Source: Poecilobothrus nobilitatus
Lineage: Eukaryota > Arthropoda > Insecta > Diptera > Dolichopodidae
NCBI GenBank assembly: GCA_947095535.1
Contig: OX352773.1
Span: forward strand, 620,001-684,000
Reading direction: 5' to 3'
DNA length: 64,000 bases
The notes below the pieces were generated by a model. It was not told the DNA's origin, did no database searches, and was given only the letters and a program-made list of their open reading frames with translations. Every line of letters begins with the position of its first letter. Position 1 is the stretch's first letter. Shown here one piece after another: positions 24,010 to 34,373 of the stretch. Both the position numbers and the translations under genes were made by a program.

Positions 24010-25217
24010 TTAACTCTATTTTGAATATGAATATAAGTTGTTAATATGAGTATTATTCACGGGTTGCTTCTTATATTTAAAAAAAGAATCTCTGATTTTC
24101 ATAACACATAAAATTTCTTTTTAAAATTTCACTTCAATTTTCGAAATGAACATGTTTAGTGTATCTTGGTTTTAATTGTCGACCATGTACTGTTCTAATC
24201 GCATTATTAATTTTTATAACATACATAGATTTGCTTATTTTTTTTTATTATTGTACCTGCTAAATTTTCATATGATGATCTATAATAAATTTCTTGACCT
24301 TTCTTAAATGGATAAGAATTTGATTTAAAATGTTTACAATTTTCATTTTTATTATTTTAATGTTTTAAAAATGTAATTAATAAACGAGGTGTGTACGAAA
24401 AAATCATTTGAGCTGGTGTTAAATTTGTTGTAGTACTGGATGTGTTTCTCTATTTAAATAAGAAATTATCTAGTTTAAATTGTATTGATAAAGACTTAGT
24501 TTTTTGATCTAATAAAATTTTTTTAGACTTGATTATACAGTTTAAATCGCTCTTTCTGCGCTACCATCACTTTGTGGGTGATAAGCTGGAGAATGTAGGA
24601 GTTTTATATTTTTAGCTATACAGAATTCTTCCAGCTGCTTTAAACTAAACGGTGGTCCGTTGTCAGACACCAAAGAAAGTTAAAAAATTTTGTTTTTGGA
24701 AATTATAAAACTCAATATGTACTCTTTCAAATGGGTAATTTGATTTTGGCCAACTTGATAATTGAATTGAACCTAACTTATTTCGTAATTTTTGACAAAC
24801 GTCACAACTTTTTGCAAATATTTCGATGTCTCTACCTATATTTAATCACCAAAAGCAACCTCTAGCTATAGCTTTCATTCGTACTACATCTATATGACCA
24901 TCGTGTAATAAATTGATAATTTTTAATTTTATAGAATCTAGTACTACAACTCTATTACCTAACAAAATACACCCTTCTTGTAATGAAAATTCATGTTTTC
25001 TCAATAAACATTTTTGTAAAAGTGGACTTTTTACTTTCCTGAGCCACTCTGTATTAATATAATTATATAATTGAACCAAAAGTTTATCTTTAGAAGTTTA
25101 TAAACAGATATCTTTAATATTGTTATAGACAAATGACCTGTAATATTAAAAAAGTTTATAAAATTATTTGAATTTCAGTTGGTTCGTTTAGCGACGGTCT
25201 AGACAAGGCATCAGCAT
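24010..25217 (-). pseudogene. Gypsy-type pol fragment, copy 2
   Basis: This matches 20106-21274 closely and in the same order: pol tail (HGRQLKPRY near 24170-24190), integrase core blocks near 24550-24670, and a better preserved zinc-binding region (25079-24846, ending GHIDVVRMKAIARGCFW). Compared with copy 1 it keeps ~130 bp after the core (24405-24545) that copy 1 has lost. It lacks ~110 bp inside the core (after 24672) that copy 1 retains. The similarity ends at 25217 (GCATCAGCA). It is non-functional. Confidence 0.78.
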
Positions 25218-26470
25218 CAGTTATCAGTCAGTTATCAGTTAACCTTTGAAGTGACAACACTTCTTTTTTTAATTACTTTAAAACTTTTTTATGTAAACTT
25301 TTTTTTTTTTTCAACTTTTATCTTTTTTCTAACATTATTATCATAAAATTAAATTAGTAAACTTTTTAATTAATTTTTTTTTATCTTTTTCCTTCACTAA
25401 AAAAAATATTTAAAAGTGTGGTGTATTAATTTTAGATTTTGAATTATATGGCGGCACTCCAATGGCAGCAAGATAAGTACTCTTGATTCAATTTAAAAGT
25501 TTTAATTTATTATTATTTTTTTTACACTTATTGGTTGTCTACACACTAAACTATTTTTTTTTTTTATTCTATTTTTGATTTGTTTTTTATTTTTTTCGAA
25601 CTAAGTGTATTAAATTTAAATAACTTATAATCTTTTTTTTGATTTATATTTTAATTTAAAATTAAACGCGCTCGGTTGGGTTTGTTTACATTAATTTACT
25701 TTTCTTTTTTTATTTATTTCATCTTAATACCAATTTGTCGTAAACAAAACAATTATATATCCATCTCCCTCATACACGTATGATGGATGCTGGTGTTCTT
25801 CTTTGACTCTCAATTCGCTAATTTTTTTTTAATACCACCATAGTAATTACCGTAACTAAATTAATTAATTTCTGGTGGTAAGTTTTGCTTTTGGTGAGTC
25901 TGTGTTTGTACCTGCGTTCAATAAGGTCACTTAAAAGTGTATGTTAAAAACTGTTGAACGTTGTTATAAACCATTTGCTCACTCAAGGCAAAATATTGAA
26001 AAGTATTGAAAAGTAATGTATAATTTTGATATAAAGTATTGTTACTGACATTGATAGTAATTTATTTTAAAGTGTTGTCAAGTTCGGGTTATTTAAATCG
26101 TGCACTTTTACTTTTGATTTTAATTTTGAATACATTTTAGTTTTTGTTAATTTTAATTTTTGCTTTAAATTCTATTATACATACTTAATTACTTAATTTA
26201 CATACTTTAATTTATCTTAAGTCAGATTTTGATATTGGTAAATTTCGAAATTGATTTTTAGTCTAATTTTGATTTTAATTACAATTTCAACTCTGATTTC
26301 ATCTTAATTTTGCTTTTGATTTTAATTTTAAACTAGATTTCAATTTTAATATTATTATTTAAATTAATTTATTTTAAATAATAATATAATTAAAAAGTTA
26401 ATTTATAAGTATTTTAACTTTTCTTTTATAACTATAAATTTTTTTCCATCAAAATAACCACATTTAATGT
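25218..26470. other. AT-rich stretch between the Gypsy fragment and a LINE
   Basis: No protein signature was seen. The right part (about 25850-26470) is rich in TTTTGATTTTAATTT-like runs and lies directly before the LINE endonuclease, so it may be that element's 5' UTR or ORF1 remnant. Poly(T) tracts lie near 25300 and 25550. Confidence 0.4.
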
Positions 26471-29440
26471 TAATTTCTGTAACATACGCGGGTTGCAAAC
26501 GAATTTTCATGCTGTCGATTGCCATCTTAGTTCAATTAAACCAGCAGTCTTAGCGCTTTGTGAAACACAAGTCAGTAACCACAATGATAACTTTAATGTT
26601 ACCGGCTACTCACTTATTTCACACTTCGTACCCAAAAGAGGAGAGATAGATATCGCCGTCTATATAAAAAATGACATCGCTTTCAACACACTTCCAAAAT
26701 ATAAATGTTCTAGCCCAACCTTTCATTACATTTGAGTCAAAATTCTCGTTGAAAAGCATGTCATACATTTCTGTTTCCTATACAGATCACCCAACTCAAA
26801 TGAACAAGAAGCTGCTATGGAAATTGAAAATCTATCGAACCAGATCAATGAAATTTTGGACGCATCTCCAGAAACTGAAATTGTTCTGGCGGGAGATTTC
26901 AACACTCATAACAGGGACTGGCTTCATTTTTCTAGCAACATCTCCCCAAGTCAAAACTCAATTGAGAAACAAGTTGAACTATTCTCCACACTGTTCCACC
27001 TTTCTCAACTTGTCCAAAATCACACTAGGATCCCGGACCGTGCTGATCGTGAAGGTCACCTCTTGGATCTATTTCTCACCACACACCCTGAAAAATATGT
27101 GGTTTCAGTTGGTTGCCCGCTGGGTAATTCCGACCATTGTTTGGTTAACACTAGTTTCCGGGTAAGCCCAATCTCCAACCAAAGGTCCCCTCCCAAAAAA
27201 TTAGTTTGGCGTTATAGCCATGCTGACTGGGAGGGCCTTAACAATTTTTTGCAAAGCCTTTGATTGGTCATTGTGCTTCCGCAATAGAAATGTTAACTTT
27301 GCTGCAAATGCGATTAGTGAAACTATTTCTCTTGGAATGAGGTTATTCATCCCTCATTTCATGAAATCTGTTAAGAGGAGTCCCAAATCTTGGTTTAATC
27401 GTATTTGCAAAGAAGCCATTTCTAAAAAAGAGGAGGCTTTCAAACTGTACCAAAACAATGGGTCGGAGGCTCACAGGGCCAGCTATATAGCGGTGAGAAA
27501 CAGATGCAAGAGACTTATCAATAAGCAAAAATTCTTGTTCAACCAAAAGTTGAAACGTAAAATAATCAACATGCCTAAAAGTAGCAAATGTTTTTGGTCA
27601 TTTGCCAAAAGTCTAAAGGAAGACGTTAGAGGGTCTTCCTTTCCACCACTTATTGATAAAAATAACAGAACTGTATCAGATTCTAAAGAGAAGGCGAACT
27701 TATTTGGCAAGCAGTTCGCCTTCAATTCGACACTGTCACAGTTAGCTCAGATGCCACCTTCTGTTCCAGGAGCTGGCTGCTCCTTCGGTAAAATTTACTT
27801 TAGGACCCGGGCAGTGATGAAAATCTTAAAGAATCTTGATACAAATAAGTCAGCCGGTCCAGATGGTATAACCACCATGGTGCTTAAAAATACCTACTCC
27901 ACTATTTCAAAACCTCTGCGCAACCTTTTCTACCTCTCCTTCACTTCGGGTATTCATCCTACCCAATGGAAGGTTGCACATGTTTTCCCAATTCCCAAAA
28001 AAGGTAATAAAAGCCCCCCTCCAACTACCGCCCTATTGCTATAACTTCGGTCCTCTCCAAGGTAATGGAGAAAATAGTGAACCAAAAGCTTCTGAAATAC
28101 CTGGATCACAAAGGTTTGCTTTATGATCGTCAATACGGGTTCAGAGCCCGTCGTTCAACCGGTGATCTCATAAGTTACCTTTGTGAGAAGCTAAACATCA
28201 ACCTTCATCATTCTGGTGAGTCTGATGTTGTGGCTCTTGATATTTCTAAGGCTTTCGATCGAGTTTGGCACGATGCTCTATTGGCAAAGTGCAAAGCTTT
28301 AGGTCTAGGTAGGGTCTTTCTAAAATGGATTGGAGATTTCCTTTCGAATCGCACGATTCGTGTACTGGTCGATGGATATTCATCTGACAAATTCAAAATA
28401 AATGCTGGTGTCCCCCAGGGATCAGTTTTATCCCCAACTCTCTTCTTAATATTTATCAATGACTTACTCTCATTAACCTCCAATCCGATCCATAGCTTCG
28501 CAGACGACAGCACCCTTGTAGCTTCCTATGAATTTCATAGCCGCTGTAACAGTAATCACCAGATTAATACAACAGCAAAAAATTTCACTATTAGTGAGCT
28601 AAATAACGATTTAGCAAAAATTCAAAAATGGGGTGAAGTCAATAGAGTTGAGTTCAACACCAAAAAAACACAATGCTGTCTGATCTCGCGGAAAATAGCC
28701 ACTACCGTTCCTAACCTACTATTTCAGGGAGAAGTCTTTCAGTTTTAAACATGCTGGGCGTCAGGTTAAACCAGAAATTGATTTGGTCAAATCATTTGAT
28801 TTGGTCAAATTTTTGGTATAGCTAAGGATGCAGCTAAATGTTTGGGTTTTTTGTATCGCTGCAAAACTTAGTTTTCCGCATCTGATCTTCTCAATATCTA
28901 TAAAACGTACATTAGGCCAAAAATGGAGTATAATGCACACCTTTGGGCTGCAGGGCCTCAAACAGCACTGGGTTATTTAGATAATGTGCAAAACAGAGCT
29001 ATTCGTTTGACTAACGACCCCAGTATAACTTCTATGCTCACTTCACTCAGCCATCGTCGCACAGTTGGGTCACTGACCTTGTTTTATAGGTATCTCGTAG
29101 GGATTAACACTTGTTCTAAAGAAATTAAACAATTAATGCCCCCACTCAAAGTTTTCCAACGAGAAACAAGGAGGGCAACAGATGCTCATCCCTACCATGT
29201 TGAGTTATCAAGATGGCGAAATACAGCTTATGGAAATTCGTTTGTCATGCGCACGTCCCGTTTCCGGAACCATATGCCATCACATGTGTTCCCTAAGGTT
29301 GGTAATTTATATGTGTACGATTTACTTAAGCTTAAGAAGAACATTAATATCCTTCTTCAAAATGCCCCTCCAAATTTTCCTACGCGGATTTCACTATTTA
29401 AAATTAATTTTTTTTCCAAATCAAGAACTTTAACAAAAAA
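26471..29440 (+). mobile_element. Jockey-group non-LTR retrotransposon, near complete ORF2
   Basis: A long copy with endonuclease, RT and C-terminal region, followed by an A-rich 3' end (near 29430-29470). The same family, much deleted, occurs on the opposite strand at 45242-46071 and 49442-50950. No ORF1 was recognised before it. Disabling changes are a nonsense codon (26733) and frameshifts near 27250, 28015 and 28745. Confidence 0.85.
26480..29440 (+). pseudogene. LINE ORF2: AP-type endonuclease + reverse transcriptase, broken
   Basis: Endonuclease: KPAVLALCETQV (26530-26570), VLAGDFNTHNRDW (26885-26925), and the GNSDHCLV catalytic block (27125-27145). Linker: SPKSWFNRICKEAI. RT: NKSAGPDGITTMVLK, FPIPKKGNKS, then after a slip in a C-run near 28015 NYRPIAITSVLSKVME, YGFRARRSTGDLISYL, ALDISKAFDRVWHDAL, AGVPQGSVLSPTLF, and the catalytic HSFADDSTLVAS (28495-28520), with both aspartates kept. 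The C-terminal part (28923-29462) carries MEYNAHLWAAG and RFRNHMPSHVFP. Stops and frameshifts are few, so this is a fairly young dead copy. Confidence 0.85.
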
Positions 29441-29827
29441 CAAAAAAAACAAACATACTTAATTAAAAAAATTTTTTCTGTTGTTTTATTCTTGTTTTTT
29501 AAATTACATGATTAACTAACTTTAAATTTAAATATTAATTTATCATAAAAATATTTAAAAGGTGCTGACTTTCAAAATTCAATATTTATATTTTTTTTTT
29601 ACTTTTCGATTAATAAAAAAAAATTATAAAGATTGTGAATCATTTTGCAAATTTTTTTTTTGTTTTATACTGTTGTTGCTTACATATCATATTTCTATTT
29701 GGGTCATTTAAGTTTGTTTTTACATTTAAATATTAACTGTATAATTTGAAAACTGACTTATAATTTTTAATATTAATATTACTTGATTTTGCTACATTCA
29801 AAATAAAAAATTAGAAAAAAAAATATG
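29441..29827. other. AT-rich spacer between LINE and mariner-like element
   Basis: Only A/T-rich low-complexity sequence is visible; it may include the LINE 3' UTR. No gene was recognised. Confidence 0.45.
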
Positions 29828-31133
29828 TAAAGGATGTTCAAAATTGAGGTATCATTTTAATTTTAATAAAAAAAGACTTTTTTTTGAAATATTACATATA
29901 TTTTTATTTTAATTTATTACAAATAGGTTCCAGTTAATAATGAAAAATTATGTCGGCCAAGTGGCCCCCTCTACTACTTCGGCAAGCTTCCAATCTTTTA
30001 CCAAAATTCTGAATCATGTTGTTCAATAAACTGTTCTCAATGGTTGAAATCTGCTCGATAATGTTGTTTTTATGCTCTTGAATTGTTGTGGGATTATTGC
30101 TGTACACTTTCGATTTCACAAAACCCCACAAAAAAAAATCCAACGGTGTTAAATCGCACGATCTTGGTGGCCACATCACTCCTCCTCTACGAGAAATAAT
30201 GCGATCTTCGAACATTTCCTTCAAAAGATCCATTGTTTATCTTGCTGTGTGGAAAGTGGCACCGTCCTGTTGAAACCACATATTCTCTACGTCCAAATCA
30301 TCAATTTCCCGCCACAAAAAGCTTCGGATCATCTCCCTGTAGCGATTTCCATTGACCGTAATCATTTCCATTTGCGTTTTCAAAAAATATGGTCCGATGA
30401 TTCCTCCTGACCACAAACCACACCAAACCGTAACTTTTTGTGGATGTACTGGTTGCTCTAAGATAACCCTTGGATTCTCTTCACCCCAAATGCGGCAATT
30501 CTGTTTATTGACGTAGCCATTGAGCTGGAAATGAGCTTCGTCGGTGAAGATTATTTTGTTAAAAAAATTCTCATTTTCTTCTTGTTTTTCGATTGCCCAA
30601 GAAACGAATTGCCGACGTAATGCATGGTCAGTTGGTTTTAATTCTTGCGTCAGTTGGATCTTATAAGCCTTTAAATGGAGATCACGATGCAAAATGTTGA
30701 AGAATGTGGATGGTTTGATGTTTAATTGCTGCGAACGATGACGAATGGAAGTTTTTGGATCTTCTTCAACACTTCTGCTACATTCTCGGTTGAACGGCCA
30801 GTACGTTGATAAATGTTGCCTCTGTTATCAAGAACAGATCCAGTTTCTAGAAATTTATCAACCATCAGCTTGATGGCACGATTTGTTGGAGCATTTTCTT
30901 TACCAAATTTTGTGCGAATTTTCCTAATTATATCTTGAAAACTTTTCCATTTTCCATTACCATTTTCAAAAAATGTTGTAATAACAAAAACACGTTGTTC
31001 CTTCGTGTAGCGTTGCATATTAACTAACCGGAATGTATTTAGAATATACCTAAAGAAACCACGTATAAAAATTCCAGGTAGAAAAAAAATGGCGGCAAAA
31101 TCAAAATGATACCTTAATTTTGAACACCCTTTA
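29828..31133 (-). mobile_element. Full-length mariner-like DNA transposon with TIRs
   Basis: Both ends carry a ~35-bp inverted repeat: TAAAGGATGTTCAAAATTGA at 29828 and, on the complement, TAAAGGGTGTTCAAAATTAA ending at 31133. Both continue GGTATCATTTT. The outermost TA at each end fits the TA target duplication of Tc1/mariner elements. The total length (~1.3 kb) and the single transposase gene inside are usual for this superfamily. It sits immediately before the PHD-finger ORF1 of LINE copy B. Confidence 0.88.
29934..31018 (-). pseudogene. Mariner-like transposase, one frameshift and one stop
   Basis: The start MQRYTKEQRVFVITTFF at 31018 opens an N-terminal helix-turn-helix region. Near 30760-30775 a one-base shift breaks the frame, and coding resumes with DPKTSIRHRSQQLNI. 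The catalytic domain follows: first aspartate in IIFTDEAHFQLNG, second in NMWFQQDGATFHTAR, third in WPPRSCDLTPLDFFLWG, with 36 residues between the last two. A TAA at 30237-30239 interrupts just after FHTAR. The rest reads to HLADIIFHY. Apart from these two lesions the gene is intact, so inactivation looks recent. The spacing differs from the DD34D of classical mariner. Confidence 0.88.
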
Positions 31134-31139
31134 TAATCA

Positions 31140-33350
31140 AATTAATAAAAATCAACATAAATGCAGTGCCGTACTCTGTACTATTACAAATTCCAAAACT
31201 GAAGTTATTGATTGTAATGGGATCTGTAAAAGAAAATTTCATGGGGTCAGTATTAATGCATCTAGAGGGTGGCAATCATGTTCCTTGTTTATCTCGCATC
31301 ATTTCGTTTGCGACAGTTGCATGGATTTGAACCACTTAACTAAAATACTTAAAGACCAGTTCTTGAGTTGCAGGATGTCATGAAAGGATATCATGAAGGA
31401 TATCATGAATGAATACAAGGATATCATGAATGAATGCAAAGGTTCCTCGGCCAAAGCATTTGCTGCGTGAAAAATTAACTCGTTATGTTTTAACGATTTG
31501 GCTAAAAGCCATGATAATTTTAATCAAACGCTTTCCAGTTCCCTGTCTGGCCGTGAGAAACTTTTAAAAGAAGCTTTTACAGATCTTTTTAATGACTTAA
31601 GAAGTGAGCTTCTCTCAGCAATATCAAATGAGCTGGGTGGCATTCGTGATGACATTAACAATCTTAAAGACGATTTAATCCGCATGAAATTATCCCTTCA
31701 TACTATGGAAATAAAGGAACAATCACCAAATTACAAAAAGAAGGAAATTCAACGCGAGTCAATTAACAATGAATCTATATATATGGAATTATTAAGTAGT
31801 ACTACGGACACATCAGATTCTGTTCCAGAGAAAGAACTCATTGAAACTATTAAACGGGATTTACCATCTACTTCAACAAGGGAAATAAAATCCGGCTCTA
31901 CTAATTTTCATACTATAGACATAAACTCGAAACCAGAAAAAAAACTCAAAAAAGTAAATTGCTTACTTCCTAGTTCCCACCTCAACATGGTATACAAAGT
32001 CCAGCTCTACCAATGATAGTCATCTGCTTTATTTTTCAAAGTTTACAGCCAGAACAAATGCAAAAAGTATTAGTAAGTTGTTAATTGATAAATTTAATTG
32101 TAGTAATATTCATGTTACAAACATTACACCTAAACATTTAAAATACCGACCCAAATACAAATCTTTCGAAGTTATGGTACCTAAATCTAAAGTTAATATA
32201 ATAATGAACACAAAAAATTGGGGTAAAGGTACCTTAATTCAAAATTTTATCCATAAAGACACTCCCGATAAAAACTTCAAAATCACACCATCAACACAGA
32301 AAAATCCTTTTGCCACTTCCTCTAATAAAGTAAATGTACATACTCAGACATTATTAAACTTACAACACAACAACACTGAACCTGTTTTATTTAATAGCAA
32401 TTATACTTTGCATAAATTAGCTCTTTATAAAAAGCACTGTTTACTTCCCACATTTAATAAATTCACTAATTTCTCAAGTCAATTTCTCACATTACCAATT
32501 AATACAGGTAATAATGATAATGACAATATCGATGATAATTGTATTAATGTTGTTTATAGTATTAGTAATAATTACAGTAAAATAATGATAATAATGATAA
32601 CATTAATAATAATAATAATAATAATAATGACAGTAACAATAATAATAATGATGATAATGACAGTATTGATCTTAATGGCATTAATGTTGTTAATAATAAT
32701 AACAATAATAATGTCAATAATGATAACATTAATAATAATAATAAAATGGTAATAATAATAATGACAATAATAACAATAATACATTAGAATTGAAACAAAA
32801 AATGTCATCTTTATTTGATATAAAACTTAATACTTCTAATACATATTCAGATAATGATTAATAATAAAACGACTACTATTCATAAGTATGATAATTTTAC
32901 TAAAGGTCCAACACAAATTTCGGATTTTAAGCTGGGTGCTACGAAAACCCCTATTGAACCGTTGGCTCCCCAATCAAATGATAATACTTTCATTCAACCT
33001 TTAGTGCCACCAATAGTTAGAATGACTAAAAAGTCGTTAAATGAACAAGATAAAATATATGCCCTCTCAAGATTAAGAGAGAAAGAATATATAATTTTAT
33101 GAGATTATACCTGTCTTACTTGCATGACGACTCCTATAATTGTGTTATCGAGGGAAAAACTAACACTAACGTTTTAGTACTTTTACATAATGAGGGACTT
33201 CCAATGAATTACAATGTTCTTTATGACCTCTTTGTAAACTGTCATGAGTCTATTGGCATGCCCATTAAAATGATGCAAGAAGACTAAAAAGAATTTTGTA
33301 GTTATTGTAATAGTAACACTTTAATCACTTACATCGATCAAGAGAAAGTT
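31140..33350 (+). pseudogene. LINE copy B ORF1: PHD finger protein, gag-like
   Basis: An N-terminal PHD-type zinc finger is visible: CSAVLC, CNGICKRKFHGVS, CSLFISHHFVCDSC (31155-31335). A stop follows at 31381 after a duplicated GGATATCATGAA patch. Then comes a coiled-coil-like acidic region (31498-32016) and a gag/RRM-like block NITPKHLKYRPKYKSFEVM near 32115-32175. An AAT/AAC-rich tract (32505-32790) follows, which reads as an Asn-rich linker in one frame. Last comes the conserved C-terminal domain (IVRMTKKSLNEQ, LHDDSYNCVIEGKTNT, NEGLPMNYNVL). PHD-ORF1 proteins are known in CR1-like LINEs. Several stops and shifts make this copy dead. Confidence 0.78.
32505..32790 (+). repeat. AAT/AAC trinucleotide tract in LINE ORF1 (copy B)
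   Basis: An imperfect (AAT)n tract mixed with GAT and AAC triplets. In the ORF1 frame it codes for Asn and Asp. A similar tract sits at the same place in copy C (35935-36180), so it is part of the element and not a chance microsatellite. Confidence 0.75.
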
Positions 33351-33399
33351 ATAATAAGTTTTTTCTTGCCAAAAGTTAAAAATAACTTAATCACTGTAT

Positions 33400-33952
33400 C
33401 AACAATAAAGCATATAGATCGGACAAGTAATCTCTCATTATATTATCTAAATGTAAGACGATTACGCACTAAAACAACACAAGTTTTTAGTAACTCCAAA
33501 GTACTAAACTCGGATATATTTATGCTTACTGAGACTTAGTTATGTCCTTCTATCAATTCTCTTGAATTATTTGACAATTCCTACTTGATTTGCAGGAAAG
33601 ATAGATATTAAAATGATATTGATATTTTAACTAATTCATTGATTCCTAAAGGTGGAGGTGTTCTTATATCAGTTAAGAATAACTTTAACTCTTCACAGGT
33701 AGAAATACCTGATTTAATAAACTACGATGTAATAGCAGTTAAAATTGATTTAAATGTTTTAAATCTTTATATTTTATGTTGCTACATCCGCCACATAGTA
33801 ACATAAAGGTTTACCAAGATTTCTGCTCAGTTGTTGATTCTTTGAATAATAAATTAAATGACCTTGACGATCCCGTACTATGTGGGAATTTTAATTTGCC
33901 AAATATTAATTGACAACTTCATGACGAGGAATGTTTGTACATTCCGACTAAT
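33400..33952 (+). pseudogene. LINE copy B ORF2, endonuclease start
   Basis: Fragments in order are SLYYLNVRRLRTKT, LNSDIFMLTET, PKGGGVLISVKNNFNSS and GNFNLPNIN, which match the N-terminal half of an AP-type endonuclease. Stops interrupt it near 33538 and 33610. The rest of the ORF lies at 40052-41990. Confidence 0.72.
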
Positions 33953-34373
33953 TTCGTATTACGATTCGTATTTCAGACGCTTAACTAAGTGGACGTGCTA
34001 ATTTTTAATTTTATTTTTAATTTTTAATTTGTTATTTAACTTTAAAATAATAATATTAATAATACATTTTAATATTCTAACTATTTCATAATAAAAATAA
34101 AAAAAAAGAAGAAAAAAACTATATTGAACTCATTTTTATAAACTTGTAAACAGTGCTTTTGTAAAATTAAATAGCTTATTCATCTTTTAAAGTTTAACAA
34201 AAAAATGTTTTTTTTTTTTTTGTTAAAATTTTGTTAAAAAAGAAAAATTATATTAGAATCAGCTTTTTTTAATTTATTGTTTATTCTGTTAGTACTTTTG
34301 CTAAAAACTTTGAACTTTCTCTAAATTGCCGTTTTTTTGATTGTTAAAGTAAATACTATTCGTATATTCAAAA

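Larger units (their letters stand above)
31137..33952 (+). mobile_element. Non-LTR retrotransposon copy B, 5' half (interrupted by copy C)
   Basis: It contains ORF1 (PHD finger, coiled-coil, gag-like domain, Asn-rich linker, C-terminal domain) and the first part of ORF2. The sequence stops in the endonuclease at CTAAT (33948-33952) and resumes at CTAAT (40047-40051) after a 6.1-kb insertion. The two halves continue one endonuclease in frame across the site (GNFNLPNIN on the left, ESTVIDSLLACGLQQ on the right). Confidence 0.85.

Noticed and set aside
20106..25217. Complete LTR retrotransposon
   Set aside because: Only RNase H, integrase and pol-tail pieces are present; no gag, protease or LTR was found.
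32572..32808. Ile/Tyr-rich frame on the - strand
   Set aside because: Antisense reading of the AAT-rich tract in LINE ORF1.
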